Part shown: positions 23,701 through 36,499 of the stretch, piece after piece
Numbering within the stretch: the stretch's first letter is position 1
Layout: each line of letters opens with the position of its first letter
Source of the DNA: Siphonodentalium dalli
Taxonomy: Eukaryota; Mollusca; Scaphopoda; Gadilida; Siphonodentaliidae
Reading direction: 5' to 3'
Length of the DNA: 64,000 nucleotides
NCBI GenBank assembly: GCA_032622095.1
Contig: CP136069.1
Span: forward strand, 200,924,690-200,988,689
The notes under the pieces: generated by a model
What the model saw: only the letters and a program-made list of their open reading frames with translations
Databases searched by the model: none
What the model was told of the DNA's origin: nothing
Made by a program: the position numbers and the translations under genes

Positions 23701-24384
23701 ATGTCGGTCAAAGTGTTGATTTTTGGTTAAAGTTTTGTTCGTAATTTCGCAGATTATTGCTTGAGGTTGCCGAAAAAATCTCATGTCCCCTTCCGGGAAA
23801 ATTTTGCCGATTGTTTTTCTCTCGATCAGAGTTTGGTGTCAGTGGAGGTTAGATGCTTTGGCGTAGGTGGACTTAGCGTGGGGTCGATCAACGAGGGTCA
23901 TTGTCAAAGGATTCGTCAGTACTCACCTGTCATCGTGGTGCTTATTTTGGGGTGTAACGATTTGGCCAGTCGGGAACCAGGTGAAGTGGTTGGGATTTCG
24001 AAAACGTTTCTCAGGTTTTTGCAAACTATTGGAGTGAAGCAGGTGTTGGTATGTGAGGTTTTAAAGAGGACTTCCATCATGTTACCAGGTAAGCGTCGAG
24101 TATTTACTTCGGATCCTGGTGCAGTGTCGGCTTTCAACGAGAAAGTAAGTATGCTGAATGGTTTGTTACGGGATCAATTGCCAGAGTCAGTTGATTTGGC
24201 CATTCGTGTGGTGTTTTGGAGGTTTCGTCGGTTAGCCTTAGTGGTGCCCGGTATACTTTGTGATGGTGTTCATTTAAAACCAGATGGCGATCACCGGTAT
24301 TTTGGTAATATTCGGGCAGCATTGGTGCATGGGATTAAAGATTGTTGTCTTTTATGGCGTATACCCGTAGTTATCCGACGCTAG
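23701..24384 (+). pseudogene. SGNH/GDSL-hydrolase ORF with in-frame stop, left
   Basis: From the ATG at 23701 the frame encodes about 227 residues of an SGNH-hydrolase-like domain, interrupted by TAA at 23728-23730. The stop falls exactly in the block I GxS motif (FG, stop, SFV), with the Ser codon retained at 23731. Downstream are a block II Gly (VGGLS), block III GCND, and block V DGVH with the Asp-x-x-His pair near the C-terminus. Family knowledge: such esterase-like ORFs travel in invertebrate retroelements such as DIRS/Ngaro-like and some CR1-like elements. No reverse transcriptase or recombinase is seen nearby, so the host element is unidentified. Both arms carry the same stop, so inactivation preceded their divergence. 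Confidence 0.65.
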
Positions 24385-25080
24385 GTTGCCCTGAATTGGT
24401 TGTACATCGAGCCTAATCTAATCGGGTGTTTGGTACGTGTCAGGCTTAGTATATTTTACTAATTAGTTAATTCTAGTATGCAGTTGGAAGGCGTCATGTG
24501 CCATAATGGCTTGGAGGGGGGGGGGTCTGATAATTAAGCTCAGTCACAGTCCCCTCGGGTGCCTAAGATTGGGGGTGGGCCTAATAAGAGTAAAGGGGGG
24601 TTGATGCTGAAATTAATAACAGTGATGGCAATTTCACTCTATATCTCAATGCCATATATAATAAAGAGTGATCATTGAGAACTGTGTCCAAAGTTAATAA
24701 TCGGGCTGACTCTTTTTGGGCGCCTGAGAGGCACCGATATCGTACGTTAAGGTCTGCTAACTTTTACTATAAATAACAATTGGTCGTTAACATTTTAAAG
24801 AGGACATGTTCTCTATTCTTGGGCGATTTAGTCACTAGATCAGTACGGTAGAGTGGTTATATTTTGGCCCCTTAAACACATAGGGGTGTGTACAGTTAAA
24901 TAAAAAGTATTCAATGCTTGGAAAAAATGTTGAGGTTCTTTCAATACACATTGTTGTCTTTACGGATCTACTTATACGAGTGAGAGGATATGCACACTAG
25001 TCTCACGCGAAATCGGGGTATGTCTAAAGGGACGCTCTGGGTTACTCCCAAGACGCAGGTTACAGGCATCCCTTGTCATT
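24385..25080. other. No gene seen; 3' flank of SGNH ORF
   Basis: Non-coding, with G-rich tracts (GGGGGGGG near 24525) and one early minisatellite-like unit near 24460-24500. Mirror at 25770-26460. Confidence 0.5.
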
Positions 25081-25084
25081 TTAC

Positions 25085-25392
25085 ACTATGGGCGTTCTGA
25101 TGGGTAATCACAGTATTCAGTTGAAAGGCGTGGTTTGTCATAATTACATTAGGTGAAAATTTACATAAGGGCGTTCGAATGGTTAATGCCAGTACGCGAT
25201 GGATGGGCTCTCTTTTCTGTATGTACATTGGGGGGCATTCTGATGGTTAATTCCAGTACACGGTTGGAGGCGTCTTTTGCCATTAAGGGCGTTCTGATGG
25301 TTAATGCCAGTTCGCCACCTGGGGGAAAGACATCCATGGGCGTAAATACACTGGGGGCGTTTTGATGGCTAACTCCGGTATGCAGTGGTCAT
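25085..25392 (+). repeat. Degenerate minisatellite at palindrome centre, left
   Basis: Five or six units of about 55-65 bp with the core GGGCGTTCTGATGGTTAAT and CCAGTAYGCRGT. The same array lies in opposite orientation at 25457-25765 and the 64-bp spacer is another unit. Confidence 0.85.
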
Positions 25393-25456
25393 ATACTGCG
25401 TACTGGAATTAACCATCAGAACGCCCACAAAGTACTAGCGAACAAAATGCCCTTAA
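25393..25456. repeat. 64-bp palindrome spacer
   Basis: Unpaired centre between the two arms. It is itself one degenerate unit of the flanking minisatellite, in the orientation of the right arm. Its first bases pair with the end of the left arm as a short hairpin (TATGCAGT against ACTGCGTA, 8-base loop), so orientation switches at about 25389 and the long-range pairing is offset by one unit. Confidence 0.9.
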
Positions 25457-25765
25457 ATGACCACTGCATACCGGAGTTAGCCATCAAAACGCCCCCAGTG
25501 TATTTACGCCCATGGATGTCTTTCCCCCAGGTGGCGAACTGGCATTAACCATCAGAACGCCCTTAATGGCAAAAGACGCCTCCAACCGTGTACTGGAATT
25601 AACCATCAGAATGCCCCCCAATGTACATACAGAAAAGAGAGCCCATCTATCGCGTACTGGCATTAACCATTCGAACGCCCTTATGTAAATTTTCACCTAA
25701 TGTAATTATGACAAACCACGCCTTTCAACTGAATACTGCGATTACCCATCAGAACGCCCATAGTG
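25457..25765 (-). repeat. Degenerate minisatellite at palindrome centre, right
   Basis: Inverted counterpart of the left array, unit core ATTAACCATCAGAACGCCC. Confidence 0.85.
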
Positions 25766-26461
25766 TAAAATGACAAGGGATGCCTGTAACCTGCGTCTTG
25801 GGAGTAACCCAGAGCGCCCCTTTAGACATACCCCGATTTCGCGTGAGACTAGTGTGCATATCCTCTCACTCGTATAAGTAGATCCGTAAAGACAACAATG
25901 TGTATTGAAAGAACCTCAACATTTTTTCCAAGCATTGAATACTTTTTATTTAACTGTACACACCCCTATGTGTTTAAGGGGCCAAAATATAACCACTCTA
26001 CCGTACTGATCTAGTGACTAAATCGCCCAAGAATAGAGAACATGTCCTCTTTAAAATGTTAACGACCAATTGTTATTTATAGTAAAAGTTAGCAGACCTT
26101 AACGTACGATATCGGTGCCTCTCAGGCGCCCAAAAAGAGTCAGCCCGATTATTAACTTTGGACACAGTTCTCAATGATCACTCTTTATTATATCTGGCAT
26201 TGAGATATAGAGTGAAATTGCCATCACTGTTATTAATTTCAGCCTCAACCCCCCTTTACTCTTATTAGGCCCACCCCCAATCTTAGGCACCCGAGGGGAC
26301 TGTGACTGAGCTTAATTATCAGACCCCCCCTCCAAACCATTATGGCACATGACGCCTTCCAACTGCATACTATAATTAACTAATTAGTAAAATATACTAA
26401 GCCTGACACGTACCAAACACCCGATTAGATTAGGCTCGATGTACAACCAATTCAGGGCAAC

Positions 26462-27145
26462 CTAGCGTCGGATAACTACGGGTATACGCCATAAAAGACA
26501 ACAATCTTTAATCCCATGCACCAATGCTGCCCGAATATTACCAAAATACCGGTGATCGCCATCTGGTTTTAAATGAACACCATCACAAAGTATACCGGGC
26601 ACCACTAAGGCTAACCGATGAAACCTCCAAAACACCACACGAATGGCCAAATCAACTGACTCTGGCAATTGATCCCGTAACAAACCATTCAGCATACTTA
26701 CTTTCTCGTTGAAAGCTGACACTACACCAGGATCCGAAGTAAATACTCGACGCTTACCTGGTAACATGATGGAAGTCCTCTTTAAAACCTCACATACCAA
26801 CACCTGCTTCACTCCAATAGTTTGCAAAAACCTGAGAAACTTTTTCGAAATCCCAACCACTTCACATGGTTCCCGACTGGCCAAATCGTTACACCCCAAA
26901 TTAAGCACCACGATGACAGGTGCGTACTGACGAATCCTTTGACAATGACCCTCGTTGATCGACCCCACGCTAAGTCCACCTACGCCAAAGCATCTAACCT
27001 CCACTGACACCAAACTCTGATCGAGAGAAAAACAATCGGCAAAATTTTCCCGGAAGGGGACATGAGATTTTTTCGGCAACCTCAAGCAATAATCTGCGAA
27101 ATTACGAACAAAACTTTAACCAAAAATCAACACTTTGACCGACAT
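26462..27145 (-). pseudogene. SGNH/GDSL-hydrolase ORF with in-frame stop, right
   Basis: Mirror copy, with the stop at 27116-27118 in the same block I position. The 207-residue open part differs from the left copy at six residues, including Gly to Cys and Arg to His changes. So many replacement changes at about 1% divergence suggests no protein-level constraint. GCND and DGVH are retained. Confidence 0.65.
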
Positions 27146-27349
27146 GGCGTAGGGGACTGCGCACCTTTAAATTACGCTAACTAACTGTACTCATCTCGCA
27201 AATTGACGAATAACAAACCACAAATTAAATGATAACATTAAAAGATTTCGATAGACTGTCTAACTGACGCTTCAGGCTTGAGACAAAGGAATTGATTCCT
27301 GGAGACTAAAAGACGCTCTTGGAACTGACCTCGGCGATCCGCGGTATCT

Positions 27350-27450
27350 GATTGGCCGGCAGCTTACTCTTTCTCGGGGAGAAATGATACGCGATATTTG
27401 ATTGGCTGGCGGCCGTCTGCACTTTCGGAAGCGCATTTTTGATTGGCTGA
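27350..27450 (-). promoter_or_regulatory. CCAAT-box cluster upstream of SGNH ORF, right
   Basis: Three GCCAATCA motifs (complement TGATTGGC, at about 27350, 27400 and 27440) lie 5' of the SGNH ORF on the minus strand. The left arm keeps only the first, having lost about 245 bp between GTGGA and TTTCTCCCC near 23462. Confidence 0.4.
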
Positions 27451-28570
27451 CACTCGAAAACGTAAACACTTCTTCTCAGCTGACTGTATGCCATTGACAA
27501 ATACTGCTCCATTGATATTTAACCGGCATGAATGAACATGACTATATATAACCCGGATATACGATAAATGGAATCTGAGGTACCTAGTGGCATTATATCA
27601 CCCTTATCCATCCACAACGTAAAAGATTTTACAAGTAAAATTACCTTTTGTAAATAATTAACACGGTGCATGGTACTCACCTTTTTAACCTTGTTAAAGG
27701 GGACGATTAATTAGAGCGTAGTACGTTACTAAAAGCTTGTGATGGATTCAGTGATAATGTGTGTCCCAGAATTGGATCCGTATCTCCGAGATTATCCGCA
27801 TTCCATAAATATACCAAAACGTCAACGGCGTTTCGATCAAACGAATAGCAGACTCCGTAACTGGGCGATATGTCATGGCGAGATGGTTCTCAAATCACGT
27901 TTCGATGAAAATTGAAGAATATGATCCATTGTCCATTGTACAGGTACTTGTACGTTGTAGCCAACATACTTGTGACTGTCTCGTGAGTCATGACTTATCT
28001 GTGACGTCATAATTCTGACTAATTTCTACATAATTGTATGTCTCGTAATCCTAGTCACAAGTGGTTGACTCTTGTGAGTTAATTGGGTGGTTTATAATTT
28101 TGTGAAACTTAAGTGTCTGTCTTTTGAAATTCACAACACTGTCGTGCATGTCAAGTGTTACCCCACTGCACTGCACTCACTGACTCAGCCTGTTGCTTTT
28201 TGAATTTGGTCTGTCTCAAATCACTGAAATTTTCTGCTGTTTTACTGAAGAAAATATCAATGATTAGCCGCCGGTAATTTTCGAAGGTTATAGCATCTTG
28301 TCCCTTTCATATACAAAAATAATCCAGACAGTGCTGACAATATTCCAGGTTATTAAGAAACAGGTTAGGTCCAATTTCACACAAAAAAATATGTCGATAA
28401 ATTTCCGAGAAAGTTCACTTCCGTATATTCTTAAATACCTCCAGTCAGAGTATAAAATCACAGGGGTTTGACAAGATGATAGTAAATAAAATATATATAT
28501 ATATAATATATAGAATATATATATATATATATATTTAAAAAAAAAGGGTAGTAACTACAGGATTAGCGAT

Positions 28571-28780
28571 TTGCGTCATATTTGTTTTATTTTTAGTAAC
28601 ACGAAAATCAGAAACGGTAAACACAAGTTATCGATCGTGGCGATCGCCATATGCATTGATATTATGACAATTGGCAATATCACCGTATGTTCTCTTTATA
28701 TCACCGCGACGGCAGGTTTCATTTGCGAAGCGTTTGCTGTCGTCTCCGTAAAGGAACCAGGTTACTTCCGTCGCAATTAG
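28571..28780 (+). CDS. Candidate exon (segment B), right
   Basis: Mirror of the left segment B; the frame is intact, with the hydrophobic stretch followed by CSLYITATAGFICEAF and a stop after FRRN. No family recognised. The support is the silent-only pattern of differences from segment A. Confidence 0.3.
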   Translation: MRHICFIFSNTKIRNGKHKLSIVAIAICIDIMTIGNITVCSLYITATAGFICEAFAVVSVKEPGYFRRN

Positions 28781-28865
28781 TTACCGGTGTCCGGGCACAA
28801 TTGTACACATAACATAAAAGGGCCGAGGAATCTCTGCCGTTTACATGTCCTAATATTCCGGTGTG

Positions 28866-29043
28866 TTCTTCTATTCGGGACACTAGAGTACGTTTCGGTC
28901 TGTTCTTCTATTCGTGACACTAGAGTACGTTTCGGTCTGTTCTTCTATTCGTGACACTAGAGTACGTTTCGGTCTGTTCTTCTATTCGTGACACTAGAGT
29001 ACGTTTCGGTCTGTTCTTCTATTCGGGACACTAGAGTACGTTA
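28866..29043. repeat. 37-bp minisatellite, 5 copies, right
   Basis: Mirror array with one extra unit relative to the left arm. Confidence 0.9.
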
Positions 29044-29074
29044 TTGGCGAATGATGCACAATTATCTTCGTGAT

Positions 29075-29473
29075 TTAACCCTTTACCCAGCAGAAGGGCC
29101 CTGTGCCAATGCATTCTCTTATATATGCGAGTTGACCATAGGTCGCCTCGCATATATAAGAGAATGCACTGGCTTAACACATTATAAATTATAAAATTGT
29201 TAAAGAATGTAAGAAAAAATGGTAAATAGTGTTAAAAAAAGATTTTATTTAGGCCAATGCATTCTCTTATATATGCGAGGCGACCTATGGTCGACTCGCA
29301 TATATAAGAGAATGCATTGGCACAAGGCATAACTGTAACTATCACAATGTGGTCAAGGAGCCGGTTCCAATGATATCCATATTTGTATGGTTCTATTGAG
29401 ACAGACCGAAGATATTTTAGGCTGTTGAAGCTTTATTTGGCCGGTTTTGGCCGGTTTGTTGGTAAAGGGTTAA
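29075..29473. mobile_element. TTAA MITE with two hairpins, right
   Basis: Mirror copy of the left-arm MITE, 399 bp, with the same TTAA flanks and twin hairpins. Confidence 0.85.
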
Positions 29474-30095
29474 CAGTTAGTAATACGTGTCGATCGTAAC
29501 TGCATTACTTTCACAACACTGTTATATCGGGATGCGAAAAAGAGCAACAGTGTCAGTAACATTTACGGGGGCGGGGCTAATTCCCGATTCTAGGTCAGAT
29601 TTTGAAATCCACGTGGTCTCCGATACTATGTTTAATGTTCTCCCAGCGTCAAACATGGCTCATGTATTTGACACAAGTATCATTTGTATCTTATATTTAT
29701 ATAGTTCATGTTTGTTGTGAAAGTCATGCTTTTCTTCTATGCACATGTATATACACGGCACATATAATTAGCTGCCAATCCGACTTAATCGCATCTTTTT
29801 TCAAGTTAAAGTGTGTTTATTGATGAGGGCAAGCATTTCTAACAGCTCTAGGTCTCCTGAATCAAATTCCGAAGATGTTTTGAAGAACACACGAAACTTG
29901 TCAGTTGTACAGGAACGTGACGACAGGGGCTGGTTGGGGTGTCTCGACCCCCCCCCTGAACTTTGGTACAATTTTCTTAGCCCTGCAGTCATTCATACCT
30001 GAGGAAAATCAGGATTCTTTTGACTAACTGTTCCAAACAATGATACGTACAAACCAGCAAACGCAACAAACAAACCCGATTTTAAATAAATACAC

Positions 30096-30396
30096 ATACA
30101 AACTTATTACTAACTCGGGAGAGGGGGTGACCGGTGATTTGTATATAACAAATACATATACAAACTTATTACTAACTCGGGAGAGGGGGTGACCGGTGAT
30201 TTGTATATAACAAATACATATACAAATTTATTACTAACTCGGGAGAGGGGGTGACCGGTGATTTGTATATAACAAATACATATACAAACTTATTACTAAC
30301 TCGGGAGAGGGGGTGACCGGTGATTTGTATATAACAAATACATATACAAACTTATTACTAACTCGGGAGAGGGGGTGACCGGTGATTTGTATATAT
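30096..30396 (-). repeat. 62-bp minisatellite, 5 copies, right
   Basis: Mirror array with the same five units on the minus strand. Confidence 0.9.
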
Positions 30397-32099
30397 GTTC
30401 AACTTGTTTTGGTAGTCATGTTGCTTTGCCATTACTAATCATTTATTTTTTCAGTGTAATAACATATGGGAGAGGGGGTACCCTCACGTGAGTCAGCACT
30501 TGTCATCCAATCCCATTGTATGTATAAACAAATATATGTGTTATATATCATGTGTTATCTAAATTTGACCAATATTTGAAATGAATATGTTTAAACTAAA
30601 CTTTGGTACATTTCCAGCAGTTCCATGAATGACACAACATTAGTTGGGCATTAATTTGACAGCATATATAGGTTGGAATTGTTCTCATTGTTTGATGTTT
30701 TCAACCAGTAAAAGTTGGTAATTTTCCAATCTTAATGTGTGTCAGGTTGGATATTTCCAAGGGGGTGCAAATGGAATTATGCGAACTTGTGAGATTGATG
30801 TTTGGTTCAATGGGGGGGGGGGGTGCAGTTGGCCGGAAATTTGAGGAAACCTTTAGCCACGTCCCTAGAACTTGTATGTGTGGGTACTTAATCAATAAAT
30901 TGACTGACATTTCCACTATATAGGCCTGATATCCTAGAATAAGCTTTACATTTGTGTTTGTGCGATTGGGAGATGCAGTTCACATGCGATCACAAGACCA
31001 CAACATTAGCTTCATGGGCAAAGCTTTATTTTCCAACTAATGTACAGCACGTTGGCCAAAAAATGCCTATGTTTGTTGTCTATACAGGGACTGTTGTGCA
31101 AAACGACTGCATTTAACGAAGCAAAACATTTTAAACAAATTGCTATAAGACTAGATAGTACATACGTGTATCTGATAATCCATCGATATCATATAATTAC
31201 TTGAATAAGAAAAAACATTATAATAACGAACAAAGCAGAAGACATATACATGCAGGTTCACATGAATTCGGTCACTGGTGACGTCCGCCGAATTTTAAAT
31301 CGACATGCGTTCGGGCGGTATTTTATGGATGGAATTATGAAATGGACATATGAAAGTGACAATGAAATCGACAGTGATTTGCTGCGCCATCAACCGAAGT
31401 GCTCCCTCAGCGTTACTATCAATAGCGCTATTATTTGGCTAATTTCAGTAATATTCTCCCAGTTTACACTCGATAAAACAAATTTATCTCCGCATTTAAA
31501 ATTCTTTGATATAGATCGTTTATATTCTGCAATAATTTGTACACAAGAGACGGATTCTTATGTTTTATTGTGTTTTTAAACTCCGAGGTGACGAAATCTC
31601 GGTTTGTTTACATTACGAACATTTGAGTCCGTAATCGGAATCGGAATCCGAATCTGGATTACCACGAGATTACGATTACGGTCTGTTCGTTTACTGATTC
31701 TGGTCTGTTCGTTTACCGAACCAAGTCGTACGGGGACTAATCCATTATCTGAATCCAGATTATGTATCCAGATTCCCACGGAATAATAACTCTGGGACAC
31801 CGTTACCCGGCTCCTTCACGGAGACGACAGCAAACGCTTCGCAAATGAAACCTGCCGTCGCGGTGATATACAGAGAACATATGTGGTATAGTCAATGCGA
31901 AGATAAATGCAATCGCAACGATCAATAACGTGTTTACCATTTCCTATTTTCGATTCAAATAGTTATAAATAAAAATGTATAGGTCAAATCATAAATCCTC
32001 TAGATGCAATCCTTGTCTTTTATTTATGTTTCTATTTGTACATATTTATTATTACACTTATTTAGTATCACTCTGACAATCTCCTGTGATACAATGTAC

Positions 32100-32228
32100 C
32101 TAATTTGGCACACGATAAAGCATGTAAGCCGAGGCCGAGGGAGATTCCAACATAAAATGTGTAAGCCTGCTATTAGTTTGTGTCTTCTCCATTTTATTCA
32201 TTCGCCTCAAGTGGCCGGACGCCGCCAT
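32100..32228 (-). CDS. Candidate first exon/short ORF, right
   Basis: Mirror of the left-arm 42-codon frame beginning MAASGHLRR, again within ATGGCGGC and preceded by the two CACGTG sites (up to 32272). No coding change was seen between arms. Confidence 0.3.
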   Translation of the reverse strand: MAASGHLRRMNKMEKTQTNSRLTHFMLESPSASAYMLYRVPN

Positions 32229-34186
32229 GTTTTCGTGGAGTTGATGGAGCATCACGTGATGCAATCACGTGGGTCACCATTTGGTTTCGAGATCGGACAG
32301 TACCTAATGCTTGTAGGTATTACATCAATATATAGAACCTAATTCTTCTCGGTACCTATTGCTTTGAAACTAAAAGACGTATAGGTACTCTGAAGGACCT
32401 ATACGGATTGTTATATCTAAGAGTGTACACACCAAAGATATAAACAAAACAGTTATCTGCGAACAGAGTTGGTATTGTGTGTGTATATATTCGAAACATA
32501 TGCTGGAATTAATCGACCCCTTTAATCAGGTTGTGCATGCCGGTATTGACCGCGGTGATACATATCCCAAATCCCAAATTAATACCACCTGAATTATAGG
32601 AAATAATATTTTTCTAACTGGAGAACTAATTGTTAACTGTTAGCTAGATGAGTGACAATTACACACATACATACACATGTAAACTTGAGATACATTTGCA
32701 GGTTTTGCTCATTTACACATGCCCGTCTTCAGACAGTACTTGACTTTCTGTATCGCACAATACACATGAGACGACGCGATAGGCTTAATATCGTTCGATG
32801 TGGTATCGCGATACATTGAATTCACAATGAATTGTAATAGCCCTTGGTAAAAATTTATAGTGTTTTATTGTATCAAGTACCACGGTAATACCGGTCGACA
32901 ACCTTGTTAAGGAGTGTCAATTAATTAGAGCGTAGCTGTAATTCAACAGTGATCTAGATCCTTACATAAATGGGAACTCAACTGCAATACGCGTATAGTC
33001 TTCTTCCTTCATCTCTCCAAAAGGGAAAGCCTGGTTTGTATGTTTCAGTTGGTCGAAATTTGTACACATTAGGGCTGACAAATAGTGATGTTTCCGGTAA
33101 CCTGCCCACCCCAAGTCTAGACAGCTGCCCCTACTAATTGTACCGACACCGTGAACAATTTTTACAAACGCAATAACCGAAACAAAACAAAAATCACATT
33201 TATCGATATCTGCATGATTGTATTAAAACTGCTTATCAGTCACAGGTCTGTATTATTTACACTGAATTGTTTTGAGGTTTGATGGCACCCTTGGGTATAC
33301 GGGCCAGTTCAACAGCCAGTTTTTTTTCTAAAATCGCTGACAGGCATATATATATCCCCTCAAATAAATACCCACAGTAATGTGCTTATTGTTTTCTGTT
33401 ATACATGTACTGTATCATCTGATGTGCCAAGTCGAACAAATTAAACCCGACCATACAATTTTTCCTTCCGTTGGCGGTAACATCACTATTTGTTTTTAGG
33501 CGTGAGGGTGGTTTTGCAACTCACGGATAGAGTTACGACTACATTTAGCTATTCGTAACTGTAAATTCATGTGGGGCCAAAAATTGCATTTCAATTTTGA
33601 CAATTATAATTACAGTGTAGAGTAAATTCGTGGCTAATTAATCGCAGTGAGATTTTCACTATATTTAATGTTCTTATTATCATTAAAATTATTAATAACT
33701 CTTTTTCAAAGATCAAACCCATTGTTCTGAAAATATTGGGTTAATTGTTAAATAATTAATTTCGCCGCAACTGATTGAGTTACAATTAACTTATGTAGGA
33801 GGAAAACGAGGTAACCCTATTTAGTTATTTCATATTCAGTCACCTATGGTTAGTCAGACAATAGTTTAGATAAGAATTGACTAAAAATTAGTTGGTCAAC
33901 ATTTAGTTACCAATTGTTTAGTCGTAGTCGTTTTGACTCTATAGTTTAGATAAATCTTGATTAAACTTTAGTCAAATGTTTAGTCTAAATGTTATTCAGA
34001 GTGTGGATCCCACATATCGGCGAATGACATGATTTAACAAACTAGTGTTTTGAAATCTATGAAATTTGAGATTGGCAGGTTACCAGCTATCTCATCCCAC
34101 CCCATCGTGAGAAATAAAAAACAACAACTGACAATGGGGCGACCATTTTATTTATTTTTTCTGATATTCTTCGCGTTTTACAGAAC

Positions 34187-36461
34187 TCAGAAGAAATCAA
34201 AACGACCCATGCCACGGCCACGACCCATGCCACGGCCCATGCCACGGCCCATGCCCATCATGCCTCCCATTCCTGGCCACCAGCCATCTGGTCCGTCAAA
34301 GCCGTCAAAGCCGCCGTCTCCTCCCCAGAACCTACCACCCATACCACGATTTCCCCAACCACCATCCCAATCCCTTCCTCCATCAAACCGTCCTGTAAAG
34401 AAATGTTTAGAAAAATCATTAATATAACCTCAAGTCAAGTCAAGTCAAATTGTGTATTCACATAAACCACAATCGTGGTATAGATGGTGAAAAAGAATTA
34501 CAAAAATAAATGAAAATTGAGGTCTGATTCCATGTAATAAAAATGTAATTATGTATATCATTTATATAGCGCTTAATCCCTGGTATAGCTCTAATCACTC
34601 ACATTATTACCCCAGCTGTTTTATGACTAATGCCGAGGCTTGTGCGTGCTGCCATTTTACAGGCGCTTCACTATCGCGGCTTACGGAAACACAACAACCA
34701 GGTACCTGTTTCTCGTCTAGGTACGACGAAGCGAGCACAGTATAAGCGACCTTGCCCAAGGATCACAACCTGGCGCGAGATTTGAAACAGCATGTGGCTA
34801 TATATAGCACACACACCCCTTGATCTGGCCAAGCCACTGTTGTGGAGACGATAGTCCACCGGCTGGTGCGAACTCATGCCGGTGCGTTAACACCATTGGA
34901 AATTCAACACTCTAACCACTGGGCTACCACTTCAGATATACTTCCATGGTGTCGGCATCCCATGTGTGTGTTCTCTGTATAGGTGTGTTCCTTTCCAAGC
35001 GACTGCATCTGGCGGTCGTGATCTGGTGGTGGATTTGAATTGATATTTCGAAATAAGATATACAGTGCAAGGTTTTATGTCATATAGTTCGAACCAGCGT
35101 GGATGGTTATGGACAGTCTAATGTATCATTATCCTAACCAACTGAGCCACCTTCCAACCACAGAAAAGTTCGAATCTGTTGGGAAACATTTTAGGGTTAA
35201 TTACACACCCTCCCAATGACGACCAAATCATATTCAGCGGTCACGAAAATTGGCGTGTCTGAATATATCGTACATATAGATACAATGGTATAAAACATAT
35301 TAATGTGCCATAACTATGTTAATTCGCATTATTTTGAAACAAAAATTCAGTTTCGGATTCAATATATTTTAGAAGTTTTAATTGCGGATGAAAGAGCGCT
35401 TGGTTTGTTAATTAATAGTATATGTATTGCAGTACACCATCGTTTTTCAGAGTCGTTAGCGTCTCTGTAATAGAGAGGGAACTGTAATAGATATATAACT
35501 CTATCACAATCTTTAACGCAAGCTGAGTGCTCTAAAACGCGGAAACTCGCACTGATGTTGTCCGTTGACACTACCAAACGCATGTGGTTAAATATAAAAA
35601 TCGAGATTCGAAATTTTTTCAACTGTTTTCCCTTGACGAGTTTCTGTGGAATTTGCCAAAAGCCTCATCTACTCTGGGGAGTATGCGCGGTCTCCGTTGA
35701 GCAGGTTGCTTCCATCGTGGAGCGGTGAAACTTAGGACGCGTACCTATGGTATATCAATATACCTGCCCATTTATTAGCTTTGCTTTTTAATTAGCCCGT
35801 TTGCATTTAACGTCAAGAATAGAGGGTTTGACATAGAAAGATACCTATCGAAACAAAGGTTTTTTTTTTAAACTATCACCCTACATATGAAATAAGTATA
35901 CCTGAGATTTTATGACAGTAAATTCACGAGCGTATATGCATATCGTATCTGATTACTCGTGTTAAATTATTCCTTATGTTGATATATGTTGTATTTATTA
36001 TATGTGCAACTGCATATTGGGTGTATTTTGTATTAAAATCTTATCTTATCTTATGAAATGGTCATGCCATCTGCTCCAAAATAAAGCCAATAAATTCCAA
36101 AATCTATCACATATATATAATATAACACAAATAAGTATAGTTTAATGTGGTCCCCTTAATGGAGATTTTAAAACTTTTTGAAATATATACTGGCAATTCT
36201 TTAACTTAATTATTTTTAACATTATTTCAACAAAGACAATATTAATTTTAAAATTCACATAACCGCACGCACCAAGTGTTTATTACGTGTGGATAAAATG
36301 GTTCAAAATGTAATTTTGTTGGCGCGATGCCAAGTTGGCAATCACGCGCCTATTCGTCATTAGTTAAAGATTATGAAATATGTGATGGTTTTGTAATGAT
36401 ATAATATGGTTTTCATGTGATGAAAACACACATATATTTCACAGTTTAGAATAACACGTTC

Positions 36462-36499
<38 letters not shown>

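Larger units (their letters stand above)
1..25392 (+). repeat. Left arm of giant palindrome
   Basis: The reverse complement of this whole stretch is found at 25457-50729. Comparing the outermost 270 bp by eye gives three substitutions and one 2-bp indel, so about 1% divergence. The arm starts at the first base of the window, so its true outer limit is not visible. It carries one secreted Gly-rich protein gene plus many mobile elements. Large features present only in this arm are a 346-bp block near 1699-2044 and the second copy of a 443-bp tandem duplication at 7190-7621. Confidence 0.97.
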
